Source: Kluyvera intermedia
GTDB lineage: Bacteria > Pseudomonadota > Gammaproteobacteria > Enterobacterales > Enterobacteriaceae
Length of the DNA stretch: 64,000 nt
Reading direction: 5' to 3'
Assembly: GCF_021440345.1 (NCBI RefSeq)
Contig: NZ_JAKCNS010000029.1
Location: 1 to 64,000 of the forward strand
In this document: positions 49,121 to 57,277 of the stretch, piece after piece
Position numbering within the stretch: the stretch's first letter is position 1
Layout: every line of letters begins with the position of its first letter
Program-made: the position numbers and the translations under genes
Notes under the pieces: generated by a model
Database searches by the model: none
The model's input: only the letters and a program-made list of their open reading frames with translations
Told to the model about the DNA's origin: nothing

Positions 49121-51331
49121 ATGTCGACTCCAGAGACGCATGACAAAAAAGCCCCGCAGTTCTCCTCATTCAAGCTGGCTCCTGCCCCGCAGGCGCAGGA
49201 CGATTGCTGCTGCGATAGCCAATGCTCCACCGTGGAAACACCGGTAGAAAGCGCACTGGAAGCACGCTACAGCTGGGTGGTTAACGGGATGGACTGCGCC
49301 GCCTGCGCCCGCAAAGTGGAAACCGCCGCGCGCCAGGTCCCCGGCGTGAAACAGGCCAAAGTGCTGTTCGCCACGGAAAAACTGCTGGTCGACGCCGACG
49401 AAGACGTCCGCGCACAGATTGAAAAAGCGGTCAGCGCCGCGGGCTATACACTGCGCGGCGAGGACGCCTCCACACCAGAAGTTGAAGTCTCCCGCCTGAA
49501 GGAAAACCTGCCGCTGATAGCCCTCATCGTGATGATGGCCATCAGTTGGGGGCTGGAGCAGCTCAACCATCCGCTCGGCAATTTAGCCTTTATCGCCACC
49601 ACCCTGGTCGGGCTGTTCCCGATCGCTCGACAGTCACTGCGCCTGATTAAGAGCGGCAGCTGGTTTGCCATCGAAACGCTGATGAGCGTGGCGGCTATTG
49701 GTGCGCTATTTATCGGCGCGACGGCGGAAGCGGCGATGGTACTGCTGCTGTTTTTAATCGGCGAACGGCTCGAAGGCTGGGCCGCCAACCGCGCGCGTCA
49801 GGGCGTAAGCGCGCTGATGGCGCTAAAACCCGATACCGCCGTGCGGGTGCGCGACGGTCAGCGTGAAACGGTGGCGCAGAAAGATTTACAGCCCGGTGAT
49901 GTGATTGAAGTCGCCGCCGGTGGTCGTCTGCCTGCTGACGGTAAGCTCATCACGCCATTCGCCAGCTTCGATGAAAGCGCCCTCACCGGCGAGTCGATCC
50001 CGGTTGAACGCAGCGCGGGCGAAAGCGTACCGGCTGGCGCGACCAGCGCCGACCGTCTGGTGCAGCTCTGCGTGATTTCCAAACCCGGCGACAGCGCCAT
50101 CGACCGCATCCTGCGTCTGATTGAAGAAGCGGAAGAACGCCGCGCGCCAATCGAACGCTTTATCGACCGTTTCAGCCGCATTTACACGCCGGTGATTATG
50201 GCGATTGCACTGCTGGTCGCGCTAGTCCCGCCGCTGCTGCTTTCCGCATCATGGGAAGAGTGGATTTACAAAGGACTGACCCTGCTGCTGATTGGCTGTC
50301 CATGTGCGCTGGTAATCTCCACGCCGGCGGCGATTACCTCGGGTCTGGCGACCGCCGCACGCCACGGTGCGCTGATTAAAGGCGGCGCGGCGCTGGAACA
50401 GTTAGGCCGCATCACCCAGATGGCCTTTGATAAAACCGGCACCCTGACGCTGGGCAAACCGCAGGTGACGGCGGTCATCCCAACGGCGGATGTCGATGAA
50501 GCAGCGCTGCTGGCGATGGCGGCCGCCGTCGAGCAGGGTTCAACTCATCCACTGGCCCAGGCGGTGGTGCGTGAAGCACAGCAGCGCAATCTGACCATTC
50601 CGCAGGCTCAGGCACAGCGCGCGCTGGTCGGCTCGGGGATTGAGGCGGAAGTTGACGGTCAGCGTATCGTTATCTGCGCAGCGGGCAAGTTCCCCGCCGA
50701 TACGCAGCAGGCGCAGATTGAACAATTAGAAAACCAGGGTAACACGGTGGTGCTGGTGACTCGCGACAACACGCTACTGGGGATTCTGGCGCTGCGCGAT
50801 ACGGTGCGTCCGGAAGCCCGTCAGGCGGTCGATGGCCTGCGCGAACTAGGGATTCAGGGGATTATCCTGACCGGCGATAACCCGCGGGCAGCGGCAGCGA
50901 TTGCCGATGAACTTGGTATGGTCTACCGCGCCAACCTGCTGCCAGCCGATAAGGTGACAGAAGTCACCGCGCTTAACGCCCAGGGGCCGCTGGCGATGGT
51001 CGGCGACGGTATTAACGACGCTCCGGCAATGAAAGCGGCGGCGATGGGGATTGCGATGGGCAGCGGTACCGATGTGGCGCTGGAAACCGCCGATGCGGCG
51101 CTGACCCACAACCGTTTAACCGGGCTGGTACAGATGATTCGTCTGGCACGCGCCACCCATGCCAACGTGCGGCAGAACATCACCATCGCCCTGGGGCTGA
51201 AAGGGATTTTCCTTGTCACCACCCTGCTGGGGATGACCGGGCTGTGGCTGGCCGTGCTGGCCGATACCGGCGCTACGGTGCTGGTGACGCTCAACGCACT
51301 GCGTCTGCTGCGAGGGAAATTTAGCGCTTAA
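49121..51331 (+). CDS. zntA: ZntA, Zn(II)/Cd(II)/Pb(II)-exporting P1B-type ATPase
   Basis: ZntA pumps zinc, cadmium and lead out of the cytoplasm. The 736-residue product (E. coli 732) has an N-terminal cysteine cluster DDCCCDSQC (Cys29-31 and 35) and a metal-binding domain with GMDCAAC (Cys59, Cys62). It also has the membrane CPC motif (Cys393/Cys395) and the phosphorylated Asp437 in DKTGTLT. GDGINDAPA completes the P-domain. A ZntR-type promoter with a 20-base spacer precedes it, and GGAGG gives a good ribosome site. Confidence 0.98.
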   Translation: MSTPETHDKKAPQFSSFKLAPAPQAQDDCCCDSQCSTVETPVESALEARYSWVVNGMDCAACARKVETAARQVPGVKQAKVLFATEKLLVDADEDVRAQIEKAVSAAGYTLRGEDASTPEVEVSRLKENLPLIALIVMMAISWGLEQLNHPLGNLAFIATTLVGLFPIARQSLRLIKSGSWFAIETLMSVAAIGALFIGATAEAAMVLLLFLIGERLEGWAANRARQGVSALMALKPDTAVRVRDGQRETVAQKDLQPGDVIEVAAGGRLPADGKLITPFASFDESALTGESIPVERSAGESVPAGATSADRLVQLCVISKPGDSAIDRILRLIEEAEERRAPIERFIDRFSRIYTPVIMAIALLVALVPPLLLSASWEEWIYKGLTLLLIGCPCALVISTPAAITSGLATAARHGALIKGGAALEQLGRITQMAFDKTGTLTLGKPQVTAVIPTADVDEAALLAMAAAVEQGSTHPLAQAVVREAQQRNLTIPQAQAQRALVGSGIEAEVDGQRIVICAAGKFPADTQQAQIEQLENQGNTVVLVTRDNTLLGILALRDTVRPEARQAVDGLRELGIQGIILTGDNPRAAAAIADELGMVYRANLLPADKVTEVTALNAQGPLAMVGDGINDAPAMKAAAMGIAMGSGTDVALETADAALTHNRLTGLVQMIRLARATHANVRQNITIALGLKGIFLVTTLLGMTGLWLAVLADTGATVLVTLNALRLLRGKFSA

Positions 51332-51373
51332 TGGGGAGTGGCGGGCTGGCACGATACTTATCCAGCCCACGTT

Positions 51374-51398
51374 CCGGGCGGTCAACCCGACCGCCCGG
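51374..51398. terminator. Hairpin between convergent zntA and the nucleotidase gene
   Basis: ccgggcggtc (51374-51383) pairs perfectly with gaccgcccgg (51389-51398) around a 5-base loop. No long T-run follows. Its composition is REP-like. Confidence 0.55.
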
Positions 51399-51408
51399 CC
51401 TATCAATA

Positions 51409-53310
51409 TCATCCAGGCTGATTTATCGCCTCAAGCACCACCAGCTGGTCACTGACGAATTTCTTCGCTGCCGGAGAACCTGCCGCCGCCAGCTCCGCCT
51501 GCAATGCCGCCTTTTTCTGCTGCTTCGCTTGTTGGTCACTGAACAGCAGTTCTTTCACATTGAATGACGCCACGTTGCTGTAGCGCCCATCGTCAGTGGT
51601 TGGGACGCTGATTTTGCCTTCATTGAGCAGCGTTTCGACGATTTTACGTTCACGGTCATAGCCTTGCAGGCCAACCAGCTGCCAGCGCTGCTCCGTCACG
51701 CCCTGATATTGCCCCTTTTTCACTTCGGTCAGATAACGGATCGTCAGATTGCGAATCGTACCGGCCTCTTCGCCATACTCCGCTTTACTGTCCGAGAGCA
51801 CCGGGAACTGCATGCCTTCCAGCGCGCCGCCTTTTTGCGTCAGATGGCCCATGCGGTAGCTGTTCATTCCGAGGCGAATCGGCGTGCTGTCCGTCACCGG
51901 CGTCCCGTCGGTCATTTTCAGGTCCTGAATACGCTGCCCGGCGGGCTGACGCAGATCGATTTTGTAGGTCACCCCGTCGAAGAAATCGTTGGTAGAATAT
52001 TTGGACGCCCGGCGCTGCGGATTAAAGCTGTAGGTTACGTCACCGTCATGCAGCTGATTGAAGTAACCCGCAGACCACTCCATGTATTTCTTCAGCTCTT
52101 TGCCCGTCAGCTGATAGACGGTGATTTCCCCGCCCGCATACTGATAGTTAAAGGCGATATCTTTCGCTGTGATGGTGCCGACGTTTAATTTCGGACGGTC
52201 GTTATCAATCTGCAACGCAATCACCTGTGCCTTCGGCGCGTAGTGGCGGCTGGCCTCCTGATACATCTTGCTAATACCGGTATCCTGGATATGCACCTGC
52301 GGAATGCCCTTCACCGCATCCGGCGGCACCAGATCCTGGCCGCTCAACTGAGCAATCGGGCGATTGGCGTTGGCGCGTAAAATCTTGTGATACGGCTGAT
52401 ACACCTCTTCCAGAGTCTTATCAGAAGCCATGCCTTTGATGGTGTAGGTGTAGCTGTCTTTATTGATCAACACATACTTACCGTTGTGCTGCTCAAACTG
52501 CAGGTCGATACGCGACAGCGCGCGGCCATATTTGTCCGGCTCGGTGACGATAACGCCGTTAATGACCTCTTTATCGACCTTCACATGCATATGCCCAGCA
52601 ACAATTGCCGCCAGCTCAGGGTTCGCGCGCGCGATATCACCCACGCCGGTGCCCGGACGCTGGTTTTCGTTATCAATACCCATATGCGCCACCAGCACAA
52701 TGGCATCTACCTGCCCCTGAAGTTGCTCAATGGTCTTTTTCACCGCGTCGACCGGATCGGTGAAATTCAGCCCTTTCACCCGGTCGGTGCCTTTGGCGAA
52801 CTCGGCGGTCATCGGCGTATCCATTCCGATAATGCCGATCTTCACGCCCTGACGTTCAATGATTTTAGACGCCGGGAGATACGGTTTACCGCTGTCCCAC
52901 AGAATATTGCCGGCCAGCGCCGTGCCCTTGAACTGGTTTAGCGAGGTCGACAGCGATTTCAGGCCGAAGTCGAATTCATGATTGCCCATCACCCAGACGT
53001 CATAGTCCAGCGCGTTAAATCCGAGGATCATCGGGCTGGTTTTGTCGTTCTTGAAGGTTTCGACAAAGTTGCCCTGAATGGTATCGCCCGCGTCGACCAA
53101 AATGACGTTCGGTTGTTCACTGCGAACTTTGCGCACCTGGGTGGCAATCTGACTCAGGCTACCCGCCAGATTTTCGGTATCGGTGGAATAGTCCCATGGC
53201 ACAAAAGTGCCATGAAGATCGGAGGTGCCGAGGATAGTGATATTGACGGGTTCAGCCATCGCCGCAGAGGTACCTAAGCCAAGTAAAAGCGCAAGAATCG
53301 ATTTTTTCAT
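51409..53310 (-). CDS. UshA-like periplasmic metallophosphoesterase/5'-nucleotidase
   Basis: This is a secreted two-domain nucleotidase of the UshA/CpdB superfamily, probably hydrolysing nucleotides or UDP-sugars in the periplasm. The 633-residue precursor has a signal peptide ending near AAMAE. The metallophosphoesterase motifs TSDLHG (29-34), DAGDTIQGN (to residue 81), GNHEFD (109-114) and AGHMH are all present. A C-terminal 5_nucleotid_C domain follows, with a Gln/Lys/Ala-rich helical tail. It is clearly distinct from E. coli UshA (550 residues) and has no E. coli counterpart between zntA and tusA. It is monocistronic. The substrate cannot be told from sequence. Confidence 0.88.
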   Translation of the reverse strand: MKKSILALLLGLGTSAAMAEPVNITILGTSDLHGTFVPWDYSTDTENLAGSLSQIATQVRKVRSEQPNVILVDAGDTIQGNFVETFKNDKTSPMILGFNALDYDVWVMGNHEFDFGLKSLSTSLNQFKGTALAGNILWDSGKPYLPASKIIERQGVKIGIIGMDTPMTAEFAKGTDRVKGLNFTDPVDAVKKTIEQLQGQVDAIVLVAHMGIDNENQRPGTGVGDIARANPELAAIVAGHMHVKVDKEVINGVIVTEPDKYGRALSRIDLQFEQHNGKYVLINKDSYTYTIKGMASDKTLEEVYQPYHKILRANANRPIAQLSGQDLVPPDAVKGIPQVHIQDTGISKMYQEASRHYAPKAQVIALQIDNDRPKLNVGTITAKDIAFNYQYAGGEITVYQLTGKELKKYMEWSAGYFNQLHDGDVTYSFNPQRRASKYSTNDFFDGVTYKIDLRQPAGQRIQDLKMTDGTPVTDSTPIRLGMNSYRMGHLTQKGGALEGMQFPVLSDSKAEYGEEAGTIRNLTIRYLTEVKKGQYQGVTEQRWQLVGLQGYDRERKIVETLLNEGKISVPTTDDGRYSNVASFNVKELLFSDQQAKQQKKAALQAELAAAGSPAAKKFVSDQLVVLEAINQPG

Positions 53311-53458
53311 TTTTATTTGATGTGCCGGAAGGAAAATGAGGGGAAATTATGCGATTCACATCAATAAATTGGCTAGCGGCTTTACAGGATAGACATTGAA
53401 ACTGAGAGGCAGCTCAAGATTAGCCCTACGAACCCTCCTTCAGGGGGAAGCAGAGAGG

Positions 53459-53526
53459 GGCTGCGCCTACCAAACAAATAAAATCAATATGTTATGATAA
53501 GCATGCTCATTAATAGAGGCGCAGCC
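53459..53526. repeat. Inverted repeat flanking an AT-rich core downstream of tusA
   Basis: ggctgcgcct (53459-53468) is the exact reverse complement of aggcgcagcc (53517-53526), with 48 AT-rich bases between. The right arm lies 11 bases past the tusA stop codon, and the left arm follows a purine-rich patch ending cagagagggg. It may be a remnant element or a long-loop transcript end. Confidence 0.45.
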
Positions 53527-53537
53527 GTCATCCGGCA

Positions 53538-53783
53538 TTAGTGACTTTTACGCAACAGGTATTGATACGGCAGCGACTCGGTCTGCTCAGCAATCAGTTC
53601 ATGTTCCATAAAACGGCAAAAACCGGGGATATCGCGCGTAGTCGCGGGGTCGTCGGCAATGATCAGCAGCGTTTCGCCCACCGGCATCGTACGCACGGTT
53701 TTGCGCACCATCATGACCGGCTCCGGGCAACGGAGTCCCTGCGCGTCTAAAGTGTGGTCGGGGCTGGAGAACAAATCGGTCAT
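53538..53783 (-). CDS. tusA: TusA (SirA), sulfur-carrier protein for tRNA 2-thiolation
   Basis: TusA accepts sulfur from IscS and passes it to TusBCD for mnm5s2U formation in tRNA. The product is 81 residues from the ATG at 53783, the E. coli length. The active cysteine is Cys19 in GLRCPEPVM. An ATG two codons upstream is possible, but it sits directly against the GAG ribosome site, so the second is preferred. Confidence 0.96.
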   Translation of the reverse strand: MTDLFSSPDHTLDAQGLRCPEPVMMVRKTVRTMPVGETLLIIADDPATTRDIPGFCRFMEHELIAEQTESLPYQYLLRKSH

Positions 53784-53871
53784 TATCATCTCGTCATGTG
53801 AAAAAACGGCATTAGTTTACGCCGACCCTCTCGCAACGCAACAAGGTTAACGATTGCGTGAAAAACAACCA

Positions 53872-53899
53872 TTGCAATGAAACGGGAAAGCAGTATCAT
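53872..53899 (+). promoter_or_regulatory. Predicted sigma-70 promoter of yhhQ
   Basis: TTGCAA (53872-53877) and TATCAT (53894-53899) are separated by 16 bases. The predicted start near 53906 coincides with a small hairpin, ctgcaa/ttgcag (53907-53923), directly ahead of the riboswitch. Confidence 0.5.
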
Positions 53900-53927
53900 T
53901 CCGCCCCTGCAATTGTTTTGCAGATTA

Positions 53928-53958
53928 TTGGGTTCCCTCACCCCAACCACTAAAAAGG
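53928..53958 (+). promoter_or_regulatory. preQ1-I-type riboswitch controlling yhhQ translation
   Basis: P1 is formed by ttggg (53928-53932) and cccaa (53942-53946). The loop begins with ttc, then cct (53936-53938), then ca and the unpaired C53941. That C sits where preQ1-I aptamers hold the ligand-reading cytosine. An A-rich linker ccactaaaa follows. Then agg (53956-53958) can pair with cct to make the pseudoknot helix P2. The same AAGG is the Shine-Dalgarno, seven bases before the ATG at 53965. Ligand binding would hide the ribosome site. The gene downstream is the queuosine-precursor transporter, which supports the call. Confidence 0.8.
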
Positions 53959-53964
53959 TACAAT

Positions 53965-54630
53965 ATGACTCCCTTTACCTCCACGCAGCGCCGTCATGCG
54001 CTTGTTTGGCTATCGCTATTTCACCTGTTGGTGATCACCTCCAGTAACTATCTGGTGCAGCTACCGGTGTCCGTTTTCGGATTCCACACCACCTGGGGCG
54101 CGTTTAGCTTTCCGTTTATTTTCCTGGCAACCGACCTCACCGTGCGGATCTTTGGCGCACCACTGGCTCGTCGCATCGTCTTCGCGGTGATGATCCCGGC
54201 GCTGATGATCTCCTACGTCATTTCCTCTCTGTTTTACATGGGAGAATGGCAGGGCTTCGGCGCGCTGGCGCACTTCAACCTGTTTGTCGCCCGTATCGCC
54301 GCCGCGAGCTTTATGGCCTACGCCCTGGGGCAGATTCTCGACGTCCACGTGTTTAACCGTCTGCGTCAAAGCAAACACTGGTGGCTGGCGCCTACGGCTT
54401 CCACGCTGTTCGGTAACATCAGCGATACGCTGGCGTTCTTCTTCATCGCCTTCTGGCGCAGCACCGATCCCTTTATGGCGGCCCATTGGGTGGAAATCGC
54501 CCTCGTGGACTACACCTTTAAGGTGCTGATCAGCATTGTTTTCTTCCTGCCGATGTATGGCGTATTGTTGAATATGCTGATGAAAAGGCTGGCAGATAAA
54601 TCCGATTTATCCGCAGCACAGCCCGGCTAA
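53965..54630 (+). CDS. yhhQ: YhhQ, queuosine precursor (preQ0/preQ1) transporter
   Basis: YhhQ is an inner-membrane transporter of the VUT/ECF-like COG1738 family that lets the cell take up 7-cyano-7-deazaguanine for queuosine in tRNA. The 221-residue product has the E. coli length and about six membrane segments. SNYLVQLPVSVFGFHTTWGA and the HVFNRLRQ and STLFGNISDTLAFF motifs are conserved. A preQ1-I-type riboswitch occupies its leader. dcrB follows 73 bases downstream on the same strand. Confidence 0.95.
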   Translation: MTPFTSTQRRHALVWLSLFHLLVITSSNYLVQLPVSVFGFHTTWGAFSFPFIFLATDLTVRIFGAPLARRIVFAVMIPALMISYVISSLFYMGEWQGFGALAHFNLFVARIAAASFMAYALGQILDVHVFNRLRQSKHWWLAPTASTLFGNISDTLAFFFIAFWRSTDPFMAAHWVEIALVDYTFKVLISIVFFLPMYGVLLNMLMKRLADKSDLSAAQPG

Positions 54631-54703
54631 GAGTTCATGACATTGGTTGTGATAAGATAGCGGAATGAGCCGTTAGTGGCTGTTTATCGAAAGGAAGAAG
54701 TCA

Positions 54704-55261
54704 ATGCGCAAAATGGTGAAATACGTTGGTATTGGCCTGCTGGTTATGGGTCTTGCTGCCTGTGACAACAGCGATACCAGCACCCCAGCACAGGGTTCGG
54801 CTGCCGCAAGTGACGCCGCCGGTCAGGCTATCAGCCTGTTAGACGGTAAACTCAGCTTCACGCTGCCGGCCGGGATGACCGACCAGAGCGGTAAGCTCGG
54901 TACCCAAAGCAACAACATGCACGTTTATTCCGATGCCACCGGCCAGAAAGCAATCATCGTTATCGTCGGCGACGGCACCAATGAAGATCTGGCCGTACTG
55001 ACCAATCGTCTGGAAGAACAACAGCGCAGTCGTGATCCACAGCTGCAGGTTGTCACCAACAAATCTATCGACGTGAAGGGCCATACCCTGCAACAGCTCG
55101 ATAGCATCATTTCTGCCAAAGGGCAGACCGCTTACTCTTCCGTGGTGCTGGGTAAAGTCGACGACAAACTGCTGACCCTGCAGGTTACGCTGCCAGCGGA
55201 CAACCAGCAGCAGGCGCAGGCCGATGCGGAAAAAATCATTAATACGCTGGTCATCAACTAA
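54704..55261 (+). CDS. dcrB: DcrB, inner-membrane lipoprotein
   Basis: DcrB was identified in E. coli as needed for infection by phages C1 and C6; it affects envelope integrity, with an unclear mechanism. The 185-residue product has the E. coli length, with a lipoprotein signal ending LAAC (Cys20). A linker rich in Ser, Thr and Ala precedes the DUF1795-type domain with [20 protein letters not shown] strong terminator follows that lies partly inside the end of yhhS. Confidence 0.94.
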   Translation: MRKMVKYVGIGLLVMGLAACDNSDTSTPAQGSAAASDAAGQAISLLDGKLSFTLPAGMTDQSGKLGTQSNNMHVYSDATGQKAIIVIVGDGTNEDLAVLTNRLEEQQRSRDPQLQVVTNKSIDVKGHTLQQLDSIISAKGQTAYSSVVLGKVDDKLLTLQVTLPADNQQQAQADAEKIINTLVIN

Positions 55262-55277
55262 TTTCGTTTGATGACCC

Positions 55278-55318
55278 AACGGCCTCTCGCGTGGTTACGC
55301 CAGAGGCCGTTTTTTTAG
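55278..55318 (+). terminator. Rho-independent terminator of dcrB, overlapping the 3' end of yhhS
   Basis: aacggcctct (55278-55287) pairs with agaggccgtt (55302-55311) and is followed on the plus strand by a run of T. The right arm and the T-run are at the same time the last codons of yhhS on the minus strand (Lys-Lys-Arg-Pro-Leu-Ala-stop). Confidence 0.9.
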
Positions 55319-56485
55319 CTGCCATCCCAGCAGCAGCGCCAGCATGACCAGCCCTGCCGCCGCAATATAGATAGTCGACACGCCCATCCACGCCATCATC
55401 AGCCCGGCCAGCGGCCCGATTATCCCCAGCGACAGATCCATAAACACGGTATAGGTGGCCAGCGCCGCGCCCTGATTTTGCTGCGGCACCGCTTTAACGG
55501 CAACGACGCCCAGAGCCGGGAAAACCAGCGAAAAGCCCGCGCCTGCCAGGAAGGTGCCCACTTTTGCCATCAGCGGCGTCGCCGCGACGCCCACCAGCAG
55601 CAAACCGATCACCTCAACGGCAAAACAGATCATCGCCACGTTCAGACCACCCAGACGATTTATACCGTTGGGGAACAGCAGCCGGGTGCCGACGAAAGCA
55701 CAGCTAAACAGCGTGAGCGCGAAGGCCGCACCATCCCAACCTTTAGCGTCGTAGAACAGAGTGATAAAGGTGGCGATGACGCCAAACCCGGCCGATGCCA
55801 GGGCCAGCGCCATTCCATAGGGCCAGACGCGGCCCAGCACGGCACGAAACGACATCGGTTTGCCTTTGGTGGCTTTCACCTCTGCACGTGGAAGTGCTGC
55901 CAGAATAGCCACCGCGGCTACCGCCATGATCGCCAGCGCCAGCCCTTGCAGGCCGATATAGCGATAGCAAAGCACACCCAGCGGCGCGCCCATCGCCATC
56001 GCACCGTAGGTGACGATACCATTCCAGGAAATAACCCGCCCAATATGGGGAGCACCGACCACGCCAACGCCCCACAGGGTGGAGCCGGTTCCCGCAAAAC
56101 TTTGGCCAATACCGAGGATCACGCGGCCAATGCACAGCAGCACAAGGCTCACCAGCGGCCAGCCGCTACCCAGTGACGCCAGCAGATAGCCAACCCCGCT
56201 GAGGAAGCAGCCGCATAAACCGAAGACGACGATTTTTTTCGGCCCTAGCTGGTCGGCATAACGCCCGGCGTGAGGGCGACTGAGCAGCGTGGCGAAATAC
56301 TGTAGGCTAATCACCAGCCCCGCCCAAAAAGCGCTAAATCCCATGACATCATGGACATAGCCTGGCAGCACCGCTAGCGGCAGGCCAATCGTAAGATAGC
56401 TGGCGAAGTTAAAGATAACGACGGAGACAATACGCAAGTTGAGGCGCAGACCGCTAAGCTGCACCTCTGCGTCGGCCGCTGGCAT
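55295..56485 (-). CDS. yhhS: YhhS, major facilitator superfamily transporter
   Basis: This is an inner-membrane MFS transporter of twelve segments; in E. coli its overproduction has been linked to resistance or export phenotypes, but its natural substrate is unknown. From the ATG at 56485 the product is 396 residues, and MPAADAEVQLSGLRLNLR lines up with the E. coli N-terminus. AAGGGA lies ahead of this ATG. A TTG eight codons upstream is rejected. The C-terminus stops at LKKRPLA, about nine residues earlier than E. coli, just where the dcrB terminator lies. Confidence 0.93.
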   Translation of the reverse strand: MPAADAEVQLSGLRLNLRIVSVVIFNFASYLTIGLPLAVLPGYVHDVMGFSAFWAGLVISLQYFATLLSRPHAGRYADQLGPKKIVVFGLCGCFLSGVGYLLASLGSGWPLVSLVLLCIGRVILGIGQSFAGTGSTLWGVGVVGAPHIGRVISWNGIVTYGAMAMGAPLGVLCYRYIGLQGLALAIMAVAAVAILAALPRAEVKATKGKPMSFRAVLGRVWPYGMALALASAGFGVIATFITLFYDAKGWDGAAFALTLFSCAFVGTRLLFPNGINRLGGLNVAMICFAVEVIGLLLVGVAATPLMAKVGTFLAGAGFSLVFPALGVVAVKAVPQQNQGAALATYTVFMDLSLGIIGPLAGLMMAWMGVSTIYIAAAGLVMLALLLGWQLKKRPLA

Positions 56486-56549
56486 AGATAATCCCTTAAA
56501 GCGCGACAAAACGGCATTATTGCATATTTTGTCGCCGGGGCGAGACGCG

Positions 56550-56939
56550 TCAGGAAGTGCGCGCTGATTTATTCGGCCAGAAAATGGTAATCACCCCGCC
56601 CACAATCAGCACCACGCCCAGCAGCCCGCGCCATGAGAACGGCTCATGCCAGCCGGGTAGCCAAATGGCGGCCAGCCACACCACCATATAGCTCAGACTC
56701 AGTAACGCATACGCCTTCGCCAGCGGCAGGCGCTTCAACGCGAAGAACCAGCAGGCCATCGACGCCACATAGCCCAGCAGCCCCAACAGCAGCGCCAGCG
56801 TTCCATCGCCGAAGTGCAGCAGATGCAGCACCAGAACCCACGGTTGTTCCGCTGACGGCAGCGTGGTCATCGCCGTACGCAGCGTCAGCTGCGCAGCGCT
56901 CACCAGCGCAACGCTCATTAATGCCCATAACAGACCCAT
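56550..56939 (-). CDS. arnF: ArnF, undecaprenyl-phosphate-aminoarabinose flippase subunit
   Basis: ArnF works with ArnE to move undecaprenyl-phosphate-L-Ara4N across the inner membrane. The 129-residue product (E. coli 128) has four membrane segments of the small multidrug resistance type. Its ATG overlaps the arnE stop codon by one base (TGATG). It is the last gene of the arn operon. Confidence 0.94.
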   Translation of the reverse strand: MGLLWALMSVALVSAAQLTLRTAMTTLPSAEQPWVLVLHLLHFGDGTLALLLGLLGYVASMACWFFALKRLPLAKAYALLSLSYMVVWLAAIWLPGWHEPFSWRGLLGVVLIVGGVITIFWPNKSARTS

Positions 56940-57277
56940 CAGACGCTGCTCCCCAATAGCATGATGCCCATAATAATCAGCACCACGCCCGCCCAGTGGC
57001 GACGGCTTACCGGTTCACGCCAAATGATTCGCGCCGCCAGCGTCACCCACACAAAGTTCAGGCTCAGCATCGGATAGGCCACGCTGACCGGGATCTGCTG
57101 CAATACCAGTAGCCACAGCAGCATTCCCAGCCCGAGCAGCGCCAGCGCCAGCCCAAGCCAGGTGAGCAGGTGACGACCACGCCGCCCTCGTGGGGCGGGA
57201 CGCGTCGCCTGTTTTTGGCACAGCTGCCCGGCGCAGCTCAATAGGCTGGCGAGCAGCAAGCAGGCCCAAACAATCAT
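56939..57277 (-). CDS. arnE: ArnE, undecaprenyl-phosphate-aminoarabinose flippase subunit
   Basis: ArnE is the partner of ArnF in the aminoarabinose flippase. The 112-residue product (E. coli 111) has four membrane segments, with [15 protein letters not shown] and [15 protein letters not shown] conserved. It overlaps arnT by four bases and arnF by one. Confidence 0.95.
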   Translation of the reverse strand: MIVWACLLLASLLSCAGQLCQKQATRPAPRGRRGRHLLTWLGLALALLGLGMLLWLLVLQQIPVSVAYPMLSLNFVWVTLAARIIWREPVSRRHWAGVVLIIMGIMLLGSSV

